A stretch of DNA of 64,000 bases from Corynebacterium sanguinis (GCF_007641235.1 NZ_CP038157.1:2170001-2234000); one strand, 5' to 3'. Counted from the first letter of the stretch, positions 10,060 through 18,776 are shown. Translations and numbers: made by a program. Notes: generated by a model not told the origin, from the sequence alone.

Positions 10060-11712
10060 TTACATCCGCTCCGGTGCGCTGACGCCGAGCAGGTCAAGGG
10101 CGTTGGCCAGGACCTGGCGTGTGGCCATGGCCAGCGCGAGGCGCGCTTCGTGGATCGGCTCGGCGTCCTCGCCGGCCTTGGGCAGGATCTGGCGGGCGTC
10201 ATAGAACTTGTGGAACGAGCTCGCCAGTTCCTCGACGTAGCGGGCCACGCGGTGCGGCTCGCGCAGCTCGGCCGCGGCTTGGACCACCGCCGGGTACTCG
10301 CCGAGAGTGCGGATCAGATCACCTTCCTTCTCGTGCGTCAAAAGCCCCAGGTCAGGCTCGGCGACGCTCACGCCCGCCTCAGAGGCGCGACGCGCGATCG
10401 AGCACAACCGCGCGTGGCCGTACTGAACGTAGTAGACGGGGTTGTCCGAGGACTGCCTCGTCCACAGGTCCAGATCGATATCGAGGGTCTGGTCTACCGA
10501 GGAGCGGGCCAGAGAATAGCGTGCACCGTCGACTCCGATGGCGTCGACGAGGTCTTCGAGGGTGATGATCGTGCCGGCGCGCTTGGACATTTTCACAGGC
10601 TTGCCGTTTCGTACAAGGTTGACCATCTGGCCGATGAGCACTTCCACTGCGTCCGCGTCGTAGCCGAGGGCCTGCGCCGCCGCGCGCAACCGGGCGATGT
10701 AGCCGTGGTGGTCCGCGCCGAGCATGTAAATGGCCAGTGTGTGGCCGCGATCGAACTTGTCGGCCACGTAGGCAATGTCACCGGCGATGTAGGCGGCGTC
10801 GCCGTCAGACTTGATCACCACGCGGTCCTTGTCGTCGCCGAAGCCGGTCGAGCGCAGCCACCACGCACCGTCGCTTTCGTACAGGTTGCCGTTGTCCTTG
10901 AGCGTGGCCACCGCCTTGTCCACGGCGCCAGATTCGAACAGCGAGTTTTCGTGGAAGTACACGTCGAACTCGACGCCAAAATCCCTCAACGAGCGCTTGA
11001 TGTGGGCAAACATCATATCCACGCCCGCCGCGCGGAAGGTTTCCTGGACCTCGGCGTCCGTGCCCTCCAGCGCGCCTTCGTGCTTGTCAACGACCCCCGC
11101 AGCGATCTCGGAAATGTACGCGCCACCGTACCCGTCCTCCGGCGTGGGCTCGCCCTTGGCCGCGGCGACGAGCGAACGGGCAAAGCGGTCGATCTGGCCA
11201 CCGTGGTCGTTGAAGTAGTACTCGCGGGTGACGTCTGCACCGGCGGCCTCGAGAACGCGGCCGAGGGAGTCACCCACCGCCGCCCAGCGGGTACCGCCCA
11301 GGTGGATCGGCCCGGTCGGGTTCGCGGAAACAAACTCCAGGTTGACTTTCTCGCCGGCGTAGATGTGGCAGCGGCCATAGTCCTGGCCCGCCTCCAAGAT
11401 GTCGGCGACGAGCTTGCCCTGCGCGTCCGCAGCGAGGCGCAGGTTGATAAAACCGGGGCCTGCAACGTCGGCGCTGGCGATAGCCGGGTCGGTGGCGAGG
11501 GCGTCGACAAGCCAGCCCGCGAGCTCGCGGGGGTTGGTGCCGGCCCGTTTCGCCACCTGCAGGGCGATGTTAGTGGCGTAATCGCCGTGTTCGGGGTTGC
11601 GCGGACGCTCCACCGTCACGGTTTCGGGCACGACAGTCGCGTCGAGGTCGTGGTCGGTGAGAACGGTCGTGGTGGCCTGCCTGATGGCGGTCGCGAGGTC
11701 AGCTGGCGTCAT
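10060..11712 (-). CDS. argS: Arginyl-tRNA synthetase
   Basis: Class I synthetase that charges tRNA-Arg. The HIGH-type motif is HLGG (residues 137-140, in [10 protein letters not shown]), the KMSKS-type motif is KMSKR ([10 protein letters not shown]), and a DALR-type anticodon-binding domain occupies the C-terminus ([15 protein letters not shown]). The 550 residues are typical. A -10 box TAGACT eight bases before the ATG suggests a leaderless transcript. First gene of argS-lysA; a tRNA-Arg gene lies 5.5 kb away in this window. Confidence 0.97.
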   Translation of the reverse strand: MTPADLATAIRQATTTVLTDHDLDATVVPETVTVERPRNPEHGDYATNIALQVAKRAGTNPRELAGWLVDALATDPAIASADVAGPGFINLRLAADAQGKLVADILEAGQDYGRCHIYAGEKVNLEFVSANPTGPIHLGGTRWAAVGDSLGRVLEAAGADVTREYYFNDHGGQIDRFARSLVAAAKGEPTPEDGYGGAYISEIAAGVVDKHEGALEGTDAEVQETFRAAGVDMMFAHIKRSLRDFGVEFDVYFHENSLFESGAVDKAVATLKDNGNLYESDGAWWLRSTGFGDDKDRVVIKSDGDAAYIAGDIAYVADKFDRGHTLAIYMLGADHHGYIARLRAAAQALGYDADAVEVLIGQMVNLVRNGKPVKMSKRAGTIITLEDLVDAIGVDGARYSLARSSVDQTLDIDLDLWTRQSSDNPVYYVQYGHARLCSIARRASEAGVSVAEPDLGLLTHEKEGDLIRTLGEYPAVVQAAAELREPHRVARYVEELASSFHKFYDARQILPKAGEDAEPIHEARLALAMATRQVLANALDLLGVSAPERM

Positions 11713-11720
11713 GGGGAAAC

Positions 11721-11726
11721 AGTCTA
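11721..11726 (-). promoter_or_regulatory. -10 box for argS
   Basis: On the minus strand TAGACT lies eight bases before the argS ATG, with no Shine-Dalgarno sequence between them; consistent with a leaderless argS-lysA transcript. Confidence 0.5.
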
Positions 11727-11849
11727 ATTCAGGTGCCCGACATTATCGCCATGGGTGCCCGCCCTCGCCGCGCGCCTGCGCTGCATTCAAGGTAGCATTA
11801 ATCACCGTCTGCTCCACGCCTTCTCTTATTTCCTTGGAAAGGTTTTACA

Positions 11850-13463
11850 ATGCGCATGCCATTTTTCGCCCAGCGAGCGCAAGCGTCGGCGGCCGCATTG
11901 CTCTTTGCCGCTGTGCATGTGAATGTCGTCGCTGGCGCCGCTGAAGCTCCCGTGCCCGAGGTCACCGCCGAGCCGTGCCCCATCACGGTCAACGTTGAGC
12001 GAGCCGAGTGCGGCCGCATCGAGGTGCCCATGCGTTACGACGACCCCGCCGGCGAGGCAATCTCCGTCGGGTTCATCCGCATCCCCGCGCAGAACCCGGC
12101 TGCGCGCCGCGGCGCGTTGTTCGGTAACCCGGGAGGGCCGGGCGGCGACGCGTACACCTACTTCGGCACCGAAGGCAGCGGTTTCGACTGGCCACAGGAG
12201 ATCCGCGACGAGTGGGACTTGGTGGCGGTCCAGCCCCGCGGGTTGCTCCATTCAACGCCGCTGAACTGCCAGTCACCGAACCCGCAGACCCCACTGGACG
12301 TAGCGCAGCTCCAAATTGAATCCACCTTGTCCAGCGGTCGGGTGAGCCGCTCGCTATGCCAGGGTCAGCGGCCGGGTTACCCGGAGACGATCACGACGGA
12401 AAACAACGCACGCGACTGGGACGAGGTTCGCCGAGCGCTCGGCTACGACAGGATTTCGATCATGGGACTGTCCTACGGCACCTACCTCGGATCCGTTTAT
12501 GCCACTATGTACCCGCAGCACACCGACCGTGTAGTGCTGGATTCCACGATGGATCCTTCCCTTGCCTGGCAGGGGCTGATGCGCACACAGCAGGGCGGCT
12601 ACGAGCGCGCGCTGAACGATTACTTCGCTTACGTGGCCGCCAACGACGCAACCTACGGGATGGGTGACACCCCGCTGAAGGCCTACCAGTACTGGTCGCG
12701 CAAGGTCGTCGCCGAATCAGGTACGAACCCAACAGTAACCCCTCCCCCGGCTCAGGTCGGGGACCTCCCGCCCGGGCTCGGATCCTCCGGCCAGGCCGGC
12801 GCGGACGTGCTCACCGCCACCGGGAAGGCCCGCGTGGAGGGCGAGGGAATCGTCTCACGTCTTCTCAACCCCGGGGCAAATCAGGCCACCTCCCCGCTGC
12901 TCACCGCGACCCGCATAAACCTGCCTCACCCACAGGCCTGGGATCAGCTCGCGCGACTCACAAACGGGACTCTTGAGCAGGGCCAGGACGCAGCGCCCGC
13001 GCAGGCACTTATCGACGAGTACCAGCAGCAAGTCGTGGCATTGCACCAGCTCCAGGCGGTCCAGATGTGCAACGAGAATGTCTCCCCGCCCGATTTCGGC
13101 CTCATCCCGGCGGCGCTGTGGTCCTCTGAGGTCAGCGGCGACATCTTCACCAGCCCCAATGCCGTGATTGGCTCTGGCATGTACTGCGCGGGCGCCGAGC
13201 CTGTTGCCGGCACAGCGGAGCTGGATGGTTCCCGCCTCGAGCTCCGCCCGCTGCAGATCAATGGCACCGGGGATCCGCAGACGGTGTATGAGGGACGCGG
13301 CACCATCGCCGAGTCGATGGGCAGCCACCTGCTCACCGTGCACGGCCCTGGCCACGGCCACGTCGGGTTCGGCAACAAGGTAGTCGACCGTATCGTCATC
13401 GACTACCTGCGCACCGGCCGCACGGAGGCGACAGACGCGCCGGGATACTTCGAGGCGCGCTAG
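11850..13463 (+). CDS. Secreted alpha/beta hydrolase (tripeptidyl-aminopeptidase-like)
   Basis: Probably an exported peptidase or esterase. Residues 1-31 look like a signal peptide (MRMPFFAQRAQ, a hydrophobic AALLFAAVHV stretch, then AGAAEA). The oxyanion segment is GNPGGPGGDAY near residue 92, the nucleophile elbow is GLSYGT with Ser208, and the C-terminal HGPGHGHVGF supplies the likely catalytic histidine after a TAP-type C-terminal domain. An AAAGG site lies seven bases upstream. Its TAG overlaps the stop of the converging DJ-1 gene. The family (Streptomyces tripeptidyl aminopeptidases, actinobacterial SlpE-like proteins) removes short peptides from N-termini; the substrate here is unknown. 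Confidence 0.85.
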   Translation: MRMPFFAQRAQASAAALLFAAVHVNVVAGAAEAPVPEVTAEPCPITVNVERAECGRIEVPMRYDDPAGEAISVGFIRIPAQNPAARRGALFGNPGGPGGDAYTYFGTEGSGFDWPQEIRDEWDLVAVQPRGLLHSTPLNCQSPNPQTPLDVAQLQIESTLSSGRVSRSLCQGQRPGYPETITTENNARDWDEVRRALGYDRISIMGLSYGTYLGSVYATMYPQHTDRVVLDSTMDPSLAWQGLMRTQQGGYERALNDYFAYVAANDATYGMGDTPLKAYQYWSRKVVAESGTNPTVTPPPAQVGDLPPGLGSSGQAGADVLTATGKARVEGEGIVSRLLNPGANQATSPLLTATRINLPHPQAWDQLARLTNGTLEQGQDAAPAQALIDEYQQQVVALHQLQAVQMCNENVSPPDFGLIPAALWSSEVSGDIFTSPNAVIGSGMYCAGAEPVAGTAELDGSRLELRPLQINGTGDPQTVYEGRGTIAESMGSHLLTVHGPGHGHVGFGNKVVDRIVIDYLRTGRTEATDAPGYFEAR

Positions 13464-14125
13464 ATGCTTTCGAGGATCTTTTCTGCCAGCTCCTTTGACG
13501 ACGCCGGGTTCTGCCCGGTGTGGAGGTTGCCGTCGGAGACGACGTGGGGGCTAAACGGTTCAGCCGCGCTGTAATCCACGCCGAGCTCAACGAGCTTGTC
13601 CTCGAGCAGCCACGTGGCCTTGCTCGCGAGGCCGCCGGCGCTCTCCTCGGCGTTGGAGAAGCCGGTCATCTTCCGCCCGGCAAACGGTGATTTCCCGTTC
13701 GCGTCAGCCGTGGCCGCGATAGCCGCCGGCGCGTGGCACAACAGCGCCAGGGTCCGGTCCTGCTCGAGCCTGCTCGCCAGGATGCGTGACGACGCCTCGT
13801 TGACCGCCAAGTCCTCCATCGGGCCGTGCCCGCCCGGGTAGAACACCACGTCGAAGTTGTCCGGGTCGACATCTTCGAGCGAGGCCGGGTTGTCAATGAC
13901 TGGAGCCAGCTCGGCGAGAATCGCCTCCTGCTCGTCATTGAGGCTGGCGGGGTCGGCGACGGGTTTGCGTCCACCGGGGGTTGCCACCGTGAGGTCCCAG
14001 CCCGCGTCACGGAAAACCCCGTACGGGGTGGTGAACTCCTCGGCCCAAAAGCCGGTTGGGTGCTGCGAGGCGTCGTTAAGCGTCCAGTGGTCTGCTGCGG
14101 TGAGAACGAAAAGTGCTTTGGTCAT
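13460..14125 (-). CDS. DJ-1/PfpI (type 1 glutamine amidotransferase-like) protein
   Basis: The 221 residues fit the Hsp31-like branch of the DJ-1/PfpI superfamily, whose members act on glyoxals or damaged proteins. The nucleophile is Cys130 in LALLCHAPAA, followed by the expected histidine; the acidic partner is probably Glu29 or Glu30 (GFWAEEFTTPY), and FYPGGHGPMEDL forms the oxyanion loop. A TATTCT box six bases before the ATG and no ribosome binding site suggest a leaderless transcript. Exact activity (glyoxalase III, chaperone or other) cannot be decided from sequence. Confidence 0.85.
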   Translation of the reverse strand: MTKALFVLTAADHWTLNDASQHPTGFWAEEFTTPYGVFRDAGWDLTVATPGGRKPVADPASLNDEQEAILAELAPVIDNPASLEDVDPDNFDVVFYPGGHGPMEDLAVNEASSRILASRLEQDRTLALLCHAPAAIAATADANGKSPFAGRKMTGFSNAEESAGGLASKATWLLEDKLVELGVDYSAAEPFSPHVVSDGNLHTGQNPASSKELAEKILESI

Positions 14126-14293
14126 GGCCCCAGAATACGAATGCAGCGCCGGGCTGTCGGTGAATTCTCTGGCCGTTGCCTGCGGGTTTTAGCCACAAAC
14201 CATGGGAAGAATCAAGCGGCGCACTGCGTGCTGCGCCGTGCTCACCAGGAGGAACCGAAGGAGCCGGCAAAGGTGGTGCCGCGCCTTTCCATA

Positions 14294-14309
14294 ATTGTGT
14301 CCCCGACAG
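14294..14309. repeat. Left copy of 16-bp direct repeat flanking the nested IS
   Basis: ATTGTGTCCCCGACAG here is identical to 17244-17259 and abuts the left IS481 terminus. Twelve of the bases (TGTCCCCGACAG) are the 3' end of the tRNA-Arg gene, so this is a duplicated fragment of the insertion target. Confidence 0.85.
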
Positions 14310-14317
14310 TGTCCGAA

Positions 14318-14454
14318 GTCACGACATAGTTGACAGGGCGTGCCTGGGGTGGCGGTTGTGATGGTTGTCAGGTCAGTCGCGACATCGTTGACAGTTAGGG
14401 TCGCAAAACCACCTGGGATGATGGTTGTCAGGTCAGTCGCGACATTGTTGACAC
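14318..14454 (+). repeat. Subterminal repeats in the IS481 left end
   Basis: Three direct copies of a GTCGCGACAT-N-GTTGACA-type motif begin at 14318, 14376 and 14436 (spacing 58 and 60). A fourth at 15941 would be 58 bases further if the IS256 insertion were removed. The last two copies belong to a 60-bp tandem repeat (14360-14394 against 14420-14454, one mismatch). Two inverted copies (17203-17212 and 17226-17235) occupy the right end. Confidence 0.75.
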
Positions 14455-14462
14455 TGGTGCCG

Positions 14463-14470
14463 GGGCGCGT
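14463..14470. repeat. 8-bp target duplication of the IS256-family element (left)
   Basis: GGGCGCGT here is repeated at 15910-15917, directly outside the two ends of the IS256-family element; 8-9 bp is the usual duplication for this family. Confidence 0.85.
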
Positions 14471-15909
14471 GAGGGTGTCAGATGGTTTGTGTGTGAGGGA
14501 TTCCCCTCACACCAAGGAGATGAACCAGAATGACTACCGTGGCACGACGAAACCCAGAGGACTCCGCAAAGATCAAAGCGATCGAGGAAAAGCTCCTCGC
14601 CAATCCTGAGATGGCGAAGCTGATCGACGAGCTCGGCACCTCCACCACGGATGCCAACGATCTCGTCCGGGGCCTGCTCCAGGCCTCGATCAACCGGGGC
14701 CTCAACGCCGAGATGGATGCCCACCTCGGCTACCAGCACGGCGACCGGAACAGCAAGGAAGCCGCTGGTCAGAACAATTCCCGTAACGGTTCCTACCCCA
14801 AGCGGGTCGATTCGAACTACGGACCGGTCGATGTCGCTGTTCCCCGGGACCGTGACGGATCCTTCCTGCCGACAATGGTGCCCAAAGGATCCCGCCGGCT
14901 GACCGACGTCGACGACATGATCATCAGTCTCTATGCCGGTGGCATGACCGTCCGAGACATCCAGCACCACATGGCCACCGCCATGGGCGTGGACATCTCC
15001 CATGAAACAATCTCCGCGATCACCGATGCGGTCCTCGAGGAGGTCATGATCTGGCAGAACCGCCAACTTGATGAGTTCTACCCCGTGGTCTTCCTCGATG
15101 CGTTACGGATCAAAGTCCGTGACGGGGGCCGGGTGGTCAACAAATCCGCGTACCTGGCTATCGGGGTGGACATGGAGGGGATCAAACACATCCTGGGTAT
15201 CTGGCTGGCTAAAGAGGAAGGAGCCTCGTTCTGGGCGCAGGTGTGTGCCAACCTCGCTACCCGCGGAGTGCACGATGTGTTCATCGTGTGCTGTGACGGG
15301 CTCAAGGGTCTGCCGGAGGCTGTGGAAGCCACCTGGCCGGATTCGATGGTCCAGACCTGTGTCGTCCACCTGATCAGGGCAGCAAACCGGTGGGTGGCCT
15401 ATGGAGATCGTAAGGCGGTGTCCGCCGAGTTGAAGAAGATCTACACCGCCCCCACCGAGCAAACCGCTCTGGCGGCGTTGACGGAGTTCGAGGCCTCCGA
15501 GCTGGGGGAAAAGTATCCGCAGTCAGTCAAGGTGTGGCGCGATGCGTGGGACCGGTTCATCCCGTTCCTTGAGTTCCCACCGATGGCTAGGAAGGTGATC
15601 TACACCACGAACTCGATTGAGTCGATGAACAACGAGCTGCGTAAAGCCACCCGGAATCGGGTGCAGTTCACCAACGATGAGTCTGCGATCAAAACCGTGT
15701 GGTTGATGATCTGCAACATTGAGGACAAACGGGCCGCCAAGCGTGCTAAGCAGGGCAAACGGGTCGCGGCGACCAGCGGCCGGCTGATCGAGGGCAGGCG
15801 GGTGACGAACTGGAAGCAGGCCATCAACCAGATGTCTGTGGCTTACCCTGACCGCTTCGAGCCCTACCTCTAATAATCACGCCCCACACACAAACAACTT
15901 GACACGCTC
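14471..15909 (+). mobile_element. IS256-family insertion sequence
   Basis: A 1,439-bp element bounded by imperfect inverted repeats: GAGGGTGTCAGATGGTTTGT at the left and, read from the right end, GAGCGTGTCAAGTTGTTTGT, both continuing GTGTG. The 8-bp duplication GGGCGCGT flanks it exactly. It contains one intact transposase gene. It landed within the left end of the IS481 element, 43 bases before that element's transposase start, so it is the younger insertion. Confidence 0.9.
14530..15873 (+). CDS. IS256-family (mutator-type) transposase
   Basis: The 447 residues are full length for the family and show no frameshift. The DDE triad can be placed at the Asp of VFLDALRIKV, the Asp of IVCCDGLKG and the Glu of TTNSIESMNNELR, the family signature. 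An AAGGAG site lies ten bases before the ATG. With intact ends and target duplication, it may still be active. Confidence 0.95.
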   Translation: MTTVARRNPEDSAKIKAIEEKLLANPEMAKLIDELGTSTTDANDLVRGLLQASINRGLNAEMDAHLGYQHGDRNSKEAAGQNNSRNGSYPKRVDSNYGPVDVAVPRDRDGSFLPTMVPKGSRRLTDVDDMIISLYAGGMTVRDIQHHMATAMGVDISHETISAITDAVLEEVMIWQNRQLDEFYPVVFLDALRIKVRDGGRVVNKSAYLAIGVDMEGIKHILGIWLAKEEGASFWAQVCANLATRGVHDVFIVCCDGLKGLPEAVEATWPDSMVQTCVVHLIRAANRWVAYGDRKAVSAELKKIYTAPTEQTALAALTEFEASELGEKYPQSVKVWRDAWDRFIPFLEFPPMARKVIYTTNSIESMNNELRKATRNRVQFTNDESAIKTVWLMICNIEDKRAAKRAKQGKRVAATSGRLIEGRRVTNWKQAINQMSVAYPDRFEPYL

Positions 15910-15917
15910 GGGCGCGT
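15910..15917. repeat. 8-bp target duplication of the IS256-family element (right)
   Basis: GGGCGCGT, the right partner of the copy at 14463-14470. Confidence 0.85.
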
Positions 15918-15960
15918 TTCGGCGGCCGTCAAGCTGATCAGCCGCGACATTGTTGACACG

Positions 15961-17148
15961 GTGAACAGCCCCAACCGCAACCTCGCCATCGTTAAAGCCG
16001 TCAGAGAACAACACGAACCCGTGGCAAAAGTCGCCGCCCGCTTCAACATCTCACGCCAAAGGGTCTACAAAATCCTGGCCGACTTGGATACAGGCGGACC
16101 CGACGCTATCGCCCCGAAGTCCCGCGCACCGCGCACCCACCAGCACGCCGTACCCGAACCGCTGCGCAACCACATCATCGAGATACGCAAAGAACTCACC
16201 CGGGCCGGTTTCGACGCGGGCCCCGACACGATTGCCTTCCACCTGGAGCGCCAAGGCATGCGCGTGCCATCACCATCAACAATCCGCAGGATCATCACCG
16301 CCGCCGGTTTAGTGACCCCGCAGCCGCAGAAGAAGCCGCGCAGCTCCTACATCAGGTTCGAAGCCGCCATGCCCAACGAATGCTGGCAGGCAGACATCAC
16401 CCACCTGTTCCTTCTCGACGGCACCCGGGTAGAAGTCCTCGACTTCATCGACGATCACTCCCGCTACCTGCTGTCGATGACCACCCGCGCCGCCTTCACC
16501 GGCGTGGCCGTCGCAGACGAACTATCCCGACTCATCGACATCTACGGCCCACCGGCATCAACATTGACCGACAACGGCCTGGTGTTCACCGCACGCCTGG
16601 CCGGACGCAAAGGCGGGCGAAACGCCTTCGAGAAAGTCCTGACAACCCACCGCATCCAGCAAAAGAACGGCAGGCCGGGCCACCCGCAAACCCAAGGCAA
16701 AATCGAACGGTTCCACCAAACATTAAAAAAATGGATCAGCGCACAACCACCAGCGGAAACCATCACACAGCTACAACACCAACTCGACGAATTCGCCGGC
16801 TACTACAACACACAACGCCCGCACCGCGCCCTAGGACGGCGCACCCCCGAGACCGCCTACACAACAGGGCCGAAAGCCACCCCCACCACCACGCCCACCC
16901 AAGAATGGCGCGTGCGCCACGACATCGTCGCCCCCAACGGCAAAGTCAGCATCCGCTACGCAGGCAGGCTCTACCACCTAGGAATCGGACGAGCATGGGC
17001 CGGGGAGAACATCCTCATGGTCATCACCGACAACCACATCACCACATCCACACAAGAAACCAGCGAAATCATCGCCGAACACTACATCGACACCACCCGC
17101 CAATACCAAAAACCATACTGGCGAAAAGGCGACCCACCCCTGAGCTAA
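15961..17148 (+). CDS. IS481-family transposase
   Basis: An N-terminal helix-turn-helix (VAKVAARFNISRQRVYKIL) is followed by an integrase core with the DDE triad at ECWQADITHLF, STLTDNGLVF and QTQGKIERFHQ, then NTQRPHRALG and a C-terminal beta domain. Start is GTG 15961, directly after the fourth GTTGACAC-containing repeat. The 395 residues appear intact. The IS256 insertion 43 bases upstream has probably separated the gene from its native promoter, so expression may be reduced or driven from the IS256 element. Confidence 0.93.
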   Translation: MNSPNRNLAIVKAVREQHEPVAKVAARFNISRQRVYKILADLDTGGPDAIAPKSRAPRTHQHAVPEPLRNHIIEIRKELTRAGFDAGPDTIAFHLERQGMRVPSPSTIRRIITAAGLVTPQPQKKPRSSYIRFEAAMPNECWQADITHLFLLDGTRVEVLDFIDDHSRYLLSMTTRAAFTGVAVADELSRLIDIYGPPASTLTDNGLVFTARLAGRKGGRNAFEKVLTTHRIQQKNGRPGHPQTQGKIERFHQTLKKWISAQPPAETITQLQHQLDEFAGYYNTQRPHRALGRRTPETAYTTGPKATPTTTPTQEWRVRHDIVAPNGKVSIRYAGRLYHLGIGRAWAGENILMVITDNHITTSTQETSEIIAEHYIDTTRQYQKPYWRKGDPPLS

Positions 17149-17157
17149 AACGCATAA

Positions 17158-17192
17158 CCGGCGCCCCGGAAAAACAAAACCCGGGACACCGG
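17158..17192 (+). terminator. Probable terminator after the IS481 transposase
   Basis: A 12-base imperfect stem (CCGGCGCCCCGG against CCGGGACACCGG, two mismatches) with an A-rich loop lies 10 bases after the transposase stop, followed by only TTT. Confidence 0.45.
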
Positions 17193-17243
17193 TTTGCCAA
17201 CCATGTCGCGACTGATCTGTCAACCATGTCGCGACTCATGACA

Positions 17244-17259
17244 ATTGTGTCCCCGACAG
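17244..17259. repeat. Right copy of 16-bp direct repeat flanking the nested IS
   Basis: ATTGTGTCCCCGACAG abuts the right IS481 terminus and contains the last 12 bases of the intact tRNA-Arg gene plus four bases beyond it; identical to 14294-14309. Confidence 0.85.
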
Positions 17260-17321
17260 GATTCGAACCTGCGACCTTCGGTACCGGAAACCGATGCTCT
17301 AATCCACTGAGCTACGAAGAC
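17248..17321 (-). tRNA. tRNA-Arg (anticodon CCG)
   Basis: Read on the minus strand, GTCTTCG at the 5' end pairs with CGGGGAC at the 3' end (two G-U pairs), followed by discriminator A with no encoded CCA. The T-arm has the usual GGTTCGAATCC. The anticodon loop is TTCCGGT between stems TCGGT and ACCGA, giving anticodon CCG, which reads CGG arginine codons. The gene is complete; the nested IS lies immediately beyond its 3' end. Confidence 0.93.
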
Positions 17322-17418
17322 ATGCACTTGTTCAGTGCGCACTAAAGGTTATCACCCGGTGCGAGCGGTGAGCGAATCACCCATCATCTCAAGGCGTGCG
17401 TGAATAAACTTAGGATTT

Positions 17419-18528
17419 ATGTTTTTATCCCGAAATGTTTCTCTCGCCGCGGCGGCAACCCTTCGAGCTATCCCCAATGCTGCTTTGAGACTGCTCGGCC
17501 GGCAGAAGTCGCGCAACGGGTTAGTTCTCGCTCCCGATGTGAGGGCCTCGGCGCTGGCGCTTCGCCTAATTGCGAAGGATACGGCGGACCTCGACGTTGA
17601 GGAGGCGCGCAAGGAGATCGAATCGCAGGCGAGGCTGGCGGCGGGGCCACCCATTCAGGTGGGTGCGGTGTGGGACGCGCACATCGCTTCGACCCCGGTG
17701 CGCCACTACCGCCCCGCCCACGCCACGGGTGAGCTTCCGGCGGTGGTGTATTTCCACGGCGGCGGCTGGGCCACAGGTTCTTTGGAATCCCACGACAACA
17801 CGTGCCGCTTCCTGTGCGCGTACGGCGACGTGGCGGTGATCTCGGTGGATTATCCGCTCGCCCCAGAGCACGAGTTCCCGGCCGGGCTCGACGCCAGCGA
17901 TGCGGTGACGAGCGCGGTCTTGGCCGGCGAGGTCGACGGTATCGATCCCGCCCGCGTCGCGTTCGCTGGGGATTCCGCCGGCGCGACACTCAGCGCGGCG
18001 CTTTGTTTGCGCAGGGCCGCCCGCGGCGAGAGCCAGCCGGCGCTCCAGGTGCTCATCGTCCCCTCGACGAATTTGGCCACGTTGGACACGCCGTCGCAAC
18101 GCGAGTTCGACACGGGCACCTACCTGACGCGCAAGCAGCTGGAGTACTACCGCGAGCTGTACACCAGCGCGTCCGACGACCTGACGAACTGGGAGATCTC
18201 GCCGTCGCTGGCGCCGCCCGAGCTCCTCGCCCGGGTTGCGCCCGCCTACATCGCGGCCGCGGGGTTCGACCCGCTGCGCGACGAGGCGGTGACGTTCGCT
18301 CGCTCGCTTGTCGACGTCGGCGTGCACGCGACCGTCAAAGTCTACGACTCACTCACGCACCCGTTCGCCAACGCGTTTTACGTGTGGAAAGACGCCGCTG
18401 TTGCGATGCACCAGATTGTCGGCGCGGTCCGCTTCGCGCTGGCGGTGGATGAGCTAGATCCCCTCGGGCATGATGATCCAGGCGGCGATGTAGAGCAGCA
18501 CGCCCGGCAGGATGCCAGCGAGGATTAG
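17419..18528 (+). CDS. Alpha/beta hydrolase fold esterase (HSL family)
   Basis: Hormone-sensitive-lipase-type esterase. The oxyanion motif HGGG is at residues 113-116 (YFHGGGWATGS), the nucleophile elbow is GDSAG with Ser186, and the acid and base are probably the Asp of AAGFDPLRDEA and the His of SLTHPFANAF. It starts at ATG 17419, with AGGA close upstream. After about residue 344 (LAVDELD) the sequence becomes a hydrophilic tail that overlaps the converging pspC gene by 75 bases, so the ancestral stop may have been lost. Substrate unknown. Confidence 0.85.
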   Translation: MFLSRNVSLAAAATLRAIPNAALRLLGRQKSRNGLVLAPDVRASALALRLIAKDTADLDVEEARKEIESQARLAAGPPIQVGAVWDAHIASTPVRHYRPAHATGELPAVVYFHGGGWATGSLESHDNTCRFLCAYGDVAVISVDYPLAPEHEFPAGLDASDAVTSAVLAGEVDGIDPARVAFAGDSAGATLSAALCLRRAARGESQPALQVLIVPSTNLATLDTPSQREFDTGTYLTRKQLEYYRELYTSASDDLTNWEISPSLAPPELLARVAPAYIAAAGFDPLRDEAVTFARSLVDVGVHATVKVYDSLTHPFANAFYVWKDAAVAMHQIVGAVRFALAVDELDPLGHDDPGGDVEQHARQDASED

Positions 18529-18666
18529 AACGATAAAGATGATGCGAACGAGCACCGGGTCGATGTTGAAGTAGTTGGCCACTCCACCACAGACGCCGGC
18601 GATCCACCGGTCGGTGATCGAGCGGGTGAGGCGCTTGCGGGGGCTGGTGTTGTTGGTGGTCGACAT
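18454..18666 (-). CDS. PspC-domain small membrane protein
   Basis: The 70 residues are almost all PspC domain: RSITDRWIAGVCGGVANYF, then NIDPVLVRIIFIVLILAG and a hydrophobic C-terminus PGVLLYIAAWIIMP, predicting one or two membrane segments. PspC proteins respond to membrane stress or bind signalling partners; the actinobacterial stand-alone form is uncharacterised to my knowledge. AAAGGAA lies eight bases before the ATG. The open frame upstream of this start is only the antisense of the regulator gene next to it. Confidence 0.88.
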   Translation of the reverse strand: MSTTNNTSPRKRLTRSITDRWIAGVCGGVANYFNIDPVLVRIIFIVLILAGILPGVLLYIAAWIIMPEGI

Positions 18667-18776
18667 GGTGTGGGTTCCTTTCCCGTTGGTGTGGTTGTAA
18701 CCTTCTGACACTTCCCATTCAACGGGGGAACAGGTTTCCCGACAACGGGGTTTACCCTGATTTCGACCCTGATTCT

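Larger units (their letters stand above)
14310..17243 (+). mobile_element. IS481-family element carrying a nested IS256-family element
   Basis: The ends are imperfect inverted repeats: the first 27 bases from 14310 (TGTCCGAAGTCACGACATAG...) match the complement of the last 27 at 17243 (TGTCATGAGTCGCGACATGG...) at 22 positions. A 16-bp direct repeat lies exactly outside each end. The left end holds four copies of a GTCGCGACAT-type motif and the right end two inverted copies, probably transposase-binding sites. Without the 1,447 bases of IS256 plus its duplication, the element is 1,487 bp with one transposase gene. Confidence 0.85.

Noticed and set aside
8953-11727. A 924-codon open frame antisense to lysA and argS
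   Set aside because: High-GC genes leave long open frames on the opposite strand. It has no motif, ribosome binding site or promoter, while both genes beneath it are full length.
14126-14293. A small gene between the DJ-1 gene and the IS
   Set aside because: No frame has a start signal or recognisable product. A weak hairpin (AAAGGTG/CGCCTTT, about 14268-14287) may have ended the tRNA transcript before the insertion, but it lacks a T-run.
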